From assembly GCA_029245125.1 (NCBI GenBank), contig JAQWPZ010000103.1, forward strand, positions 1 through 64,000: a stretch of 64,000 nucleotides of DNA, read 5' to 3'. Below, piece after piece: positions 1 through 6,867 of the stretch. Position 1 is the stretch's first letter, and each line of letters opens with the position of its first letter. Source of the DNA: Rubripirellula sp. Lineage in GTDB: Bacteria > Planctomycetota > Planctomycetia > Pirellulales > Pirellulaceae. Both the position numbers and the translations under genes were made by a program. The notes beneath the pieces are model-generated. The model was not told the origin of the DNA, did not search any database, and saw nothing but the letters and a program-made list of their open reading frames with translations.

Positions 1-100
1 AGCACTGTGAAAAGCGATGAGCACTGTGAAAAGCGATGAGCACTGTGAAAAGCGATGAGCACTGTGAAAAGCGATGAGCACTGTGAAAAGCGATGAGCAC
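1..100. repeat. 19-bp tandem repeat at the left window edge
   Basis: The unit AGCACTGTGAAAAGCGATG is repeated five times without mismatch, followed by a partial sixth copy. The array probably continues to the left of the window. There is no spacer, so it is not a CRISPR. Nineteen is not a multiple of three, so copies would shift frame if translated; it is most likely a non-coding minisatellite. Confidence 0.95.
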
Positions 101-189
101 GCCCTTGCCGTCGCACGGTATGTCGAGCGAAACACGTACACCGCGGAACTGTGTGCGCGGCCCGAATACTGGAAATTCGGCAGTTTGCA

Positions 190-534
190 TCACTGGCAAC
201 AAAAAACGAAAGTGTTCTCGCAGCGGTTACCGCGACCCTGCTGCAGCGAGGCTCGACCGGCAATTTGTTCCCACCTCCCCCGTTGCACACCACAGTTTAT
301 CACGCGGGCGATTCTCCGCACATCGATCCCCTTAACCGTGTCCGGCTCTGACTCGACACGAGGAAGGAAGAGAATCGCGTCTTGAATCTCAGGTGCCAGG
401 TTGGTCAGCCACATGATGTGCGTCATACGGGCCGTGGTGACCTGGGCGTAGTGAGCGTGCTCCGACTGGTTCTTAATCACGCCGTCTCGAATCAGATGCT
501 CACACTGAATCGCCAGTGCCATGACGCGGGACAC
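190..534 (-). pseudogene. Fragment of a dispersed gene family (repeat R1, copy A)
   Basis: The 114-codon frame contains QVTTARMTHIMWLTNLAPEI followed by QDAILFLPRVESEPD and RRIARVI. The same segment recurs at 9660-9843 and, shorter, at 3098-3180, always readable on the minus strand. From memory it resembles the C-terminal part of planctomycete proteins linked to site-specific recombinases, but that assignment is uncertain. The N-terminal part of any such protein is missing, so I treat it as a remnant carried by a dispersed repeat. Confidence 0.5.
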
Positions 535-579
535 AACCAGCGGGCTTTCCTTTTTGTCGCAGGAATCTAGATCCGTAAT

Positions 580-876
580 CTATTTTCCCGGTAGTCGCTG
601 ACGAATCGATGAAGGTTGACGACGACAGTCTAGCATTGCGATGACGATTGCCGTTTTATTTTGCAGTTGATAGTAAACTGCAAACGGAAATCACTTGGAT
701 AGTGCTCGATAAAAACCGAGCGCCATCTTGTGTGCCCCTGCATGGAAAGCAAGTGAGTCGATATCGGAAATGAGGGAAGGACGAAAGTAAGCACCAAGGT
801 CAGGTGCCTGGATTTCATATAGCCAAAAGCCATTCGCAAGATCGGACTCGGCTTCTTCCGTGATTTGGATCTTCAT
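580..876 (-). pseudogene. RelE/ParE-type toxin, broken by one nonsense codon
   Basis: The frame starts MKIQITEEAESDLANGFWLY, typical of the ParE/plasmid-stabilisation toxin family, and reaches GFYRALSK before an in-frame TGA at 691-693. The same frame then continues with FPFAVYYQLQNKTAIVIAML DCRRQP to a stop at 580. Family members usually read SKRFPFA here, so the TGA stands where an Arg (CGA) is expected. Total length of about 98 codons matches the family. The start overlaps the upstream antitoxin stop by an ATGA. The toxin would be an mRNA interferase or gyrase inhibitor, but the break after residue 61 removes the conserved C-terminal strands. Confidence 0.7.
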
Positions 877-1063
877 TGGCCGAGCTTTGGTAATCTTGCT
901 TTCGCATCATCCCAAGAAGACATCTTGGTATTGCCAGCCTCAAGCCTGCTTCGACGTTCAGAGAGAACGTTTTCGTGCCACTCCGGTGACTGAATGTCCT
1001 CTGGCTTATCGCAAAGGCGTCGACCAAAACGAACCAGAAAGACTCTGGCAATGGGCCATCCAA
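873..1063 (-). pseudogene. Addiction-module antitoxin, probably frameshifted
   Basis: The C-terminal half, SPEWHENVLSERRSRLEAGN followed by SSWDDAKARL, matches the putative addiction-module antidote family (TIGR02574-like) that pairs with ParE toxins. The N-terminal half of the family (LPxxERxxLVDxLW) appears in a different frame as PLPESFWFVLVDAFA, so a one-base indel near 1010-1020 seems to separate the halves. An in-frame start further upstream (1067) could give a 64-aa chimera, but its first 20 residues do not look like the family. It lies directly upstream of the broken toxin and overlaps it by 4 bp, the normal antitoxin-toxin order. Confidence 0.5.
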
Positions 1064-1756
1064 ACATGGAGAACTCTCATTTCAGTGCGAGTTTTAGAGT
1101 TCGAATCCTATTCGGTGTCCGTGACACTGAAAGCAACACCCTCGCCGTTAGTCTGAGTCAGCAAAAACGTTGCGACAAATTTGCGAAATAGAGGTAGTTC
1201 GAAGAGGTTTGCTTTGGGCGTGCTTTCTCTGGTTACCTCCCGACCAAGTACCGCAAATTGACTCTCAAAGTTGGCTGGGATGCAGTTCAAAAGCTGTATC
1301 ATAACGCCATTTGTGGCAGCACTTTACGGCAGCGATTGGTCTCACGCTACTCTCTGCTGTACCTGTGACCGCGTCTGGTCATCGATCGAACCGCGTCTGT
1401 TTGAGATGTCTTTTGTCCCTGCGCTCTCGCTCTCGCCTGATTTCCACCGCATAAGTTAGCGAGATCGCTTTTCGGTGGTCTGGGTTGGAATCGAGCTGAC
1501 CGGTTTTTTTGAAACGTGGAGTTAGTCCTGAGCATCCTTGACTCGAGTATCCAGCGTACGAGCGTGATCAGCAGTGCCCTTTGTGGACCCGTGGCTTTCT
1601 GGGGCGGGTATCCCAGGTGACGCGAACTGAATAACTTAGGAGGTTCAAAATGTCGAACCGTTGATAATGCAAATGTGCAGGTTTATTTCCGGTTCAACCA
1701 AACCTAACCAAGTTATGCGGCAAAGTTCGAATTTGCCCTCAAGAAGGAACACAGAA
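1064..1756. other. Intergenic region without a recognisable gene
   Basis: About 690 bp with no convincing coding frame. It holds R2 copy 1 (1428-1500). The last 15 bp before 1757 carry an AAGGA ribosome-binding site for the next gene. Confidence 0.6.
1428..1500 (+). repeat. Dispersed repeat R2, copy 1 (partial)
   Basis: Shares the core CTCTCGCTCTCGCC...CGCATAAGTTAGCGAG with 11216-11338 and, inverted, with 26376-26508. This copy diverges after the first 60 bp or so. Confidence 0.7.
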
Positions 1757-2776
1757 ATGAAGTGGCTGCAATCGCTGGCGCTATCAATGATCGGGATCGC
1801 TTTGGTGGTGTCAGAGCCGACCTTGGCTCAGGAAACCGTCACGGTTGATAACTTTGTCAGGGCCGAAACAGATATGACCCTGAAACGCTATGTGGATCAA
1901 GGCGCTTTCGGGAAACTCCTCCACCTTCGACAGCCAACGCCGATTGACAAACAAGATGTGATCAGAATGAACCGGGATACTCTGTATTCTTTCGGTGTGT
2001 TTGATTTGGATGCGTCACCGGTGACCATCTTAAAGCCCGATTCGAAAGGGCGTTTTCAGTCCATGCTGGTCATCAATCAGGATCATTCGATGCAACCGGC
2101 TGAGCATGGGGCTGGGTCATTTACGTTGACAAAGGAAAAGATTGGAACGCGGTACGTCATTGTAGGTATCAGGACGTTTATGAACGCAAACGATCCGAAA
2201 GATATCAAGGCGGCCAACGAGCTTCAGGACGAGATCGCAATCGAGCAAGCGAAAGTTGGATCCTTTGAAATACCTGACTGGGATGAGGCATCGTTAGGGA
2301 AGGTCCGCGAAGCAATCAACATCTTGGCATCAACAAAGACAGATGCGTCTGGGATGTTTGGGGATAAATCCAAACTGAATCCTATCAACCACCTTCTTGG
2401 CACGGCTTACGGTTGGGGAGGCAACCCTGAGGAGGCCGCTATCTACATGAATGTCGTGCCCGAGGACAACGACGGAAATACGCCCTATACGCTTACGATT
2501 GCAGAGAAGGTACCCGTTGACGGTTTCACGTCCATTACCGTCTACAACTCCAAGGGGTTTCTAGAGAAAAACAGCTTGAACGCTTACTCAATTAATAATG
2601 TCACTGCGCAAAGAAATCGAGATGGTTCGGTGACAATTCATTTCGGGGGCGACCCAAGCAACTCGAATTACCTACCGATCACTCCAGGATGGAATTATAT
2701 CGTTCGGATGTATCAACCGAGAAAGGAGCTACTCGACGGATCTTGGAAATTCCCCGATTCGAAAGTCGTTAAGTGA
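1757..2776 (+). CDS. Exported DUF1254/DUF1214 domain protein
   Basis: The 339-residue product starts at the ATG at 1757, chosen because AAGGA lies 8 bp upstream and a signal peptide (residues 1-25, ending TLAQ) follows at once; a 32-codon upstream extension has no such signals. The N-terminal half (FVRAETDMTLKRYV, RMNRDTLYSFGVFDLDASPV) matches DUF1254. The C-terminal half, with NGNTPYTLTIAE-like, GFTSITVYNSKGF and ITPGWNYIVRMYQPR segments, matches DUF1214. These domains occur together in exported bacterial proteins of unknown biochemical role, sometimes annotated as carboxylesterase- or VPS-like without proof. It is monocistronic and followed by a strong hairpin at 2800-2832. Confidence 0.85.
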   Translation: MKWLQSLALSMIGIALVVSEPTLAQETVTVDNFVRAETDMTLKRYVDQGAFGKLLHLRQPTPIDKQDVIRMNRDTLYSFGVFDLDASPVTILKPDSKGRFQSMLVINQDHSMQPAEHGAGSFTLTKEKIGTRYVIVGIRTFMNANDPKDIKAANELQDEIAIEQAKVGSFEIPDWDEASLGKVREAINILASTKTDASGMFGDKSKLNPINHLLGTAYGWGGNPEEAAIYMNVVPEDNDGNTPYTLTIAEKVPVDGFTSITVYNSKGFLEKNSLNAYSINNVTAQRNRDGSVTIHFGGDPSNSNYLPITPGWNYIVRMYQPRKELLDGSWKFPDSKVVK

Positions 2777-2799
2777 CCATAATGACGGATAACAACTAC

Positions 2800-2832
2800 G
2801 TCTTTGACCTCGTGGAGTCGAGTGTCAAAGAC
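2800..2832 (+). terminator. Hairpin downstream of the DUF1254 gene
   Basis: Arms GTCTTTGAC (2800-2808) and GTCAAAGAC (2824-2832) pair perfectly, and CTCG/CGAG inside extend the stem to 13 bp with one bulged T and a 6-nt loop. It lies 24 bp after the stop. There is no T-run after it, so it may be a transcript-end stabiliser rather than a classical intrinsic terminator. Confidence 0.55.
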
Positions 2833-3097
2833 TTGGTCTAAGGAGCCCGTTTGATGCTTGTTCGCTCTTGACCTTCTCTTGCTTCAATCACCTGGTGGCG
2901 CGTCTCGATGCTGTTAAAGGAAGCACTCGTTGAACGAGATCGCCGCTGCGGTGATACCGTGGGGTCAAAAAACTAAAACGAGCCAACAACGCGGGGGTTC
3001 TCGCTCTCGTATCAGTCGGTTCGTTGCGATTCTCAGTCGAATTCGAGCCGGCCAGCGAAATTCACTTGCGATGATGTCGGCGAAATATAGAGACCCC

Positions 3098-3240
3098 TCC
3101 CGACATCCCCAGCTGCACACACCAATCCATCACCCGAGCGATCCGCCGCACCTCAATTTCCTTGATCGGGTCCGGCCCTCCATCTGCTTGGTGTGGAGTT
3201 TCGTGCTTGGCCCGCATTCTGGCGAAATCGGCTACGAAGA
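3098..3240. repeat. Dispersed repeats R1 (copy B) and R3 (copy) side by side
   Basis: 3098-3180 matches R1 (CACACCAATCCATCACCCGA, compare CCCAATCCATCACCGAGCGA at 9676). 3190-3240 matches R3 (CTTGGCCCGCATTCTGGCGA, then CGGCTACGAAGACG). No gene is seen in the 590-bp gap 2777-3367 apart from the hairpin at 2800. Confidence 0.7.
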
Positions 3241-3367
3241 CGGTTGAAGAGTGGATATCATCAGCATTTTCTTGGCATGATTTGCTCTCCGTTTCGAAGC
3301 GTCCAACACGCCGGAAATTAACTCCACGTGTTGACTCGGAGAAGGGGCCAAGGCCAAGTCTTTGTGA

Positions 3368-5272
3368 TCATGGTTCAAAGACAACCACCGCCTTCTCTGA
3401 TTCCTCGCTGCCGGATATTCGGAGACTATTAAGATACGGGTTCTTGTCTTGTAGAGCAGGTCGGCTTCGAATGAATTGACATGCCATCTTGATTTCGGAG
3501 ACAAATAGAGATCCGCGGAAATAGAAAATCTTCTGGCCCTGAACAATATCCGACAGGTTGTTGAATTCTTCGAGGCCTTCGTCAGGTGTGCTCGAATACA
3601 GCTTGATCCACTCCTTTCCGTCGATCGAGACCTCCAGTATCCCGCTCGCCTTCGGATCGAAATTTACATCGGAATGACTGTTGTAAATATGTAAAAATGG
3701 AACGTGATATTGGTTGACATGGCGATCAAGCGGTGGAACGTTCTTTACAGCCGCAATCGAAAAAGGAACCTGAACTTTAAATGTGACGGACGCCCAGCGA
3801 TTGAGTTCTGTTGGGCACCAATACGTCACGCCGCCTCGCTCTTTTCGATAGCTTGCAGCATTTGTCTGGATCGGATGAGTGATTATTGCGAGTGGAGCGC
3901 CGGTTTCTTGTTGGCCATCCACCAGTTGTTGATTCTGGACAGATGCATCATCCTGGTTCGAGTTTGTTGCACCGGAATGGTCGGTACCGAAATGGAGAAA
4001 GCTTCCCGACGTGTAGGTGACCACCAGCGTGACCACCAGCGTGACCACCATTGCGACCACAGCTGATTTTAAGAACTTGCGTTCGGGGAAGCTGCGTCGC
4101 GCAGGTTCAATCTCATCCGTTTGAGGTATTCGTGATGGCGAATCGAGAACCGCGGCGGTGACAAACTTATTTATGTTGAACTCAGAATCTGCTTCTTTCC
4201 TTGTGAGCGCATCGATGACTTCTATCGCGGACTGATAACGGCTTGATCGCGATTTCGCTAAAAGACGGTAAATAATCTGACGCATCCAGTCAGGCACATC
4301 GGGAATGATGTCTTCGATGGGGCGGGGTTCGTCTTCTGTCACACGTTTCAAGACGGCAAGCGTTGACGGCCCCCGAAACGGAGGACGGCCCGTCACCATT
4401 TGGTACATGACACTGCCCAGGCTGAACAGGTCGGCCCGATGATCCAGTGGTTCACCTCTCGCTTGTTCGGGGGACATGTAAAGGGGGCTACCAGCGATGA
4501 CTCCCGTCTGGGTCATCGTGGCATCATCGACAGCTCGCGCCAAACCAAAGTCTGTGATGATCACCCGAGGGACAGCGGCGTCCGAAAGAAGAAGATTCGC
4601 GGGTTTGATATCACGATGAATGATATTTGCCGTTTGAGCTGCATTCAAACCAGATGCGATCTGTTGACTGAGCCTGGCAACCTCTTCGGTTTCCAGTGGG
4701 CCATTCTCGTCCAGTTGCTGTTGAACTGTTTTTCCGCGGACGTACTCCATCACGATGTAGGGAATTGGGAGTTCATTGATCGCATGGATTCCGATGATGT
4801 GATCGTGATTGATGGCTGCGGCTGCTTTTGCTTCGCGCAGGAATCGCTTTCTTGGGGGTGAAGTGAGCGCCAATTCGGGATGCAGGATTTTGATCGCAAC
4901 GATGCGACTTAACTTTTCGTCGAAAGCTCGCACAACAATCCCGAAGGCCCCTGAGCCAAGAATTGCTTCGATTTGGTAGTGTCCCAGAGATGCAAGGCAG
5001 TCCGGTCGTGTGGCTTCTTTCAAAAAAGGGCGAAGGGATTGGAGCAATACTTCATCCGTGTCACTTGGATCCTCTGCTGAACTGTTGGAGGACTCCACTG
5101 GTGAAACGGCGGGTTCTTCCAAGAACTCACCGGCCTGATCATGCGCATCCAAGAGTGTCTGGACGCGAGAACGCAGTAAGGCATCATCGCCGCAGGCCCC
5201 GTCCAGATAGCGGGCTCGCTGCGTTTTGTTGTCGAGTTCGATGGCGTCAAGAAAAATGCTGCGTTCGTTCAT
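3368..5272 (-). CDS. Transmembrane Ser/Thr protein kinase (PknB-like) with extracellular domain
   Basis: The 634-aa protein has an N-terminal helical segment typical of planctomycete kinases encoded beside ECF sigma factors (residues 1-55). The kinase domain at about 98-355 has the glycine loop GSGAFGIV (106-113), Lys128 in VAIK, catalytic HRDIKPAN (219-226) and DFG (241-243), so it should be active. One membrane helix (403-421) is encoded partly by a 12-bp tandem repeat. The roughly 200-residue C-terminal domain lies outside the cytoplasm and looks like a discoidin/NPCBM-type ligand-binding fold (ASVTFKVQVPF, LEVSIDGKEWIKLY); this is an inference. It sits 149 bp downstream of the ECF sigma gene on the same strand, so a signalling pair is likely, with the kinase possibly modifying the sigma factor or sensing an envelope signal. 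Confidence 0.92.
   Translation of the reverse strand: MNERSIFLDAIELDNKTQRARYLDGACGDDALLRSRVQTLLDAHDQAGEFLEEPAVSPVESSNSSAEDPSDTDEVLLQSLRPFLKEATRPDCLASLGHYQIEAILGSGAFGIVVRAFDEKLSRIVAIKILHPELALTSPPRKRFLREAKAAAAINHDHIIGIHAINELPIPYIVMEYVRGKTVQQQLDENGPLETEEVARLSQQIASGLNAAQTANIIHRDIKPANLLLSDAAVPRVIITDFGLARAVDDATMTQTGVIAGSPLYMSPEQARGEPLDHRADLFSLGSVMYQMVTGRPPFRGPSTLAVLKRVTEDEPRPIEDIIPDVPDWMRQIIYRLLAKSRSSRYQSAIEVIDALTRKEADSEFNINKFVTAAVLDSPSRIPQTDEIEPARRSFPERKFLKSAVVAMVVTLVVTLVVTYTSGSFLHFGTDHSGATNSNQDDASVQNQQLVDGQQETGAPLAIITHPIQTNAASYRKERGGVTYWCPTELNRWASVTFKVQVPFSIAAVKNVPPLDRHVNQYHVPFLHIYNSHSDVNFDPKASGILEVSIDGKEWIKLYSSTPDEGLEEFNNLSDIVQGQKIFYFRGSLFVSEIKMACQFIRSRPALQDKNPYLNSLRISGSEESEKAVVVFEP
4017..4050. 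repeat. 12-bp tandem repeat inside the kinase membrane helix
   Basis: GTGACCACCAGC is repeated almost three times. On the coding strand it gives the repeated residues TLVV/TLVV in the transmembrane segment. Copy number changes would alter helix length by 4 residues per unit. Confidence 0.85.
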
Positions 5273-5421
5273 GTGGAAGACTTCATGCTCGTGGGAGTCT
5301 CGTCGGGGAGACGCCGAATGTCCGGCTACCTAGAGTGGCGTTTTTGGAATTCGTCCCGCGCCAGAAAAAGAGAGTTTTCCCTGCTTGCCCCGAGAGTCGT
5401 CGTGATTCGACTCAATCGCCA

Positions 5422-5997
5422 TCAACAGGATTCTCCACGGACTTCCCGAAGTAACCACGCTTTCGCGAAGGCCCAAAGGCGATCGGCGGATCGAGGGGCG
5501 ACTTCTAATAGTTCACTGCATTCTCGCATGGAAAGCCCCGCGAAATACCGAAGTTTGACCAGTTCGCAGGCAAGTGGATCGACAGCGTCAAATCTCGCGA
5601 TCGCCTCGCTTAGCCTTTCAACGGACTCGTCTTCGCCGTTTTCCATCGCGAGTAAACCGAGGTCGATTTCTAAACGCTGGTGTTCCCCGCCATGCTTCTC
5701 GGTGCGCCGCTTTCGTGCCCGATCGACGAGGATCCGCCTCATCGCCTCGGCTGCCGCGCCAAAAAAATGCCGCCGATTCTTCCATTGCTGCGTGTAGTCA
5801 ACATCAACCAATCGTACGAAAGCCTCGTGAACAAGTGCCGTTGCCTGCAGGGTCTGTCCGGGCTTTTCGTTGGCTAGTTTGTTTGCCGCCAGTTGACGCA
5901 ATTCGTTGTACACAAGGGGCATCAGCTCATCTGAAGACTGGAGATCACCCTCCTGAAGATCATTGAGGATTCGCGTGATTTCGTTCATGACGTTCAT
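5422..5997 (-). CDS. ECF-type RNA polymerase sigma factor (planctomycete subfamily)
   Basis: The 191-aa protein has sigma region 2 (ELMPLVYNELRQLAANKLAN, then QTLQATALVHEAFVRL, NRRHFFGAAAEAMRRILVDR) and region 4 (LSEAIARFDAVDPLACELVK, GLSMRECSELLEV). The ATALVHEAFLRL and RRILVDxAR motifs mark the TIGR02999 subfamily, common in Planctomycetes. There is an alternative start 9 bp downstream (MNEI). The region between regions 2 and 4 is short, as usual for ECF factors, and no anti-sigma gene is adjacent. The downstream Ser/Thr kinase gene may take that regulatory role. Confidence 0.92.
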   Translation of the reverse strand: MNVMNEITRILNDLQEGDLQSSDELMPLVYNELRQLAANKLANEKPGQTLQATALVHEAFVRLVDVDYTQQWKNRRHFFGAAAEAMRRILVDRARKRRTEKHGGEHQRLEIDLGLLAMENGEDESVERLSEAIARFDAVDPLACELVKLRYFAGLSMRECSELLEVAPRSADRLWAFAKAWLLREVRGESC

Positions 5998-6326
5998 CTC
6001 TACCTTAGCGACCGCTAGGCTATGTTGGATGGTTTAGCTGAAGCTGAATTCGTCTGGTTGTTGTCTCGCAAGGACGTACAGGGTGCAATCGGTCGGCTAG
6101 CGGGAAGCACTCGCCTCGGGATGCGGATATGGCGATAGGTCCAGGCTTGTTGGGTGTGCATGCAAGTCGAGCAACTTGCAGTGGGTACCGGCCGCAGGTT
6201 GTGAGTGAGGCGAGCCAGAAAGATTTTGAGTAAAAGTTGTTTTTCTTGGCGTAAGTTGCCGGTCTGCATCGCCATTCACAATAGCCACTTCTTCGAAAAC
6301 CCTCCAACGCCCAGTGGGCTCGCCGA
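5998..6326. other. Upstream region of the sigma-factor gene with an inverted repeat
   Basis: No coding frame is convincing. A perfect inverted repeat, TGCAAGT and ACTTGCA separated by 6 bp, lies at 6161-6180, about 165 bp upstream of the sigma-factor start. It could be an operator or hairpin; this is inference. Confidence 0.4.
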
Positions 6327-6809
6327 ATGAACGTCGACATGAGTCTCGATCATGCCTTTCTGGGCATCACTCAATCCAGTCAGCCTTGCAATCATTGCCA
6401 ATTATTGGGGAGCGAGGAATTCGAATCCGCCGTTGACACTAGCGTAACCGCTGCGGCAAGGCAAATTGCCTATGTTCAAACTTGTCAGCTGAAGTACCCA
6501 GAGTTAGCCACGGAAGTTCTCCAAGTATTGGTGGAAGCAAGAGGCTTGGTAGCACTCGCGCGAAGGAACGCTTGTGACGAGACTTTGGTCCAAACGTGCG
6601 AAGACAGGCTGATACTTCCGCCACCGAAAAAGGTCGATGAAAAATCGGAAATGGAAAGCCGCATCCAAGCTCATGCGAATTTCCAGTGTGCAATGGATTG
6701 TGCGAAAGCAGTGATTGCGGTCCGGTTATTGTCCAGGATTCGGAGAAGTCTTTCTGGTGCGTTGGGCATGTGTTATTTCGGATCTGATTCGATGTGCGGC
6801 AGCGATTAA
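6327..6809 (+). CDS. Small protein with a divergent planctomycete J-like N-terminal module
   Basis: The 160-aa product contains AFLGITQSSQPCNHCQLLGS (residues 10-29), then AAARQIAYVQTCQLKYPELA, which aligns by eye with the module starting the next protein (WLGIPASEQPANHYQLLG, AAMRQMAHVRTY). The module is worn (NHY became NHC) and the usual zinc ribbon, membrane helix and effector domain do not follow. It is probably a degenerate or truncated duplicate of the downstream gene (58 bp away, same strand). Function unknown. Confidence 0.6.
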   Translation: MNVDMSLDHAFLGITQSSQPCNHCQLLGSEEFESAVDTSVTAAARQIAYVQTCQLKYPELATEVLQVLVEARGLVALARRNACDETLVQTCEDRLILPPPKKVDEKSEMESRIQAHANFQCAMDCAKAVIAVRLLSRIRRSLSGALGMCYFGSDSMCGSD

Positions 6810-6867
6810 CGTTAGTGACATTTCAATAGTGGACGGAACCGAACTCGCATTCTGTAATTAGTTGACG

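Noticed and set aside
1-100. CRISPR array
   Set aside because: Units are directly adjacent with no spacers and no cas genes are present.
580-876. The in-frame TGA in the ParE-like toxin as another selenocysteine codon
   Set aside because: Homologues have Arg there (SKRFPF), the position is not a redox site, and a CGA-to-TGA transition explains it.
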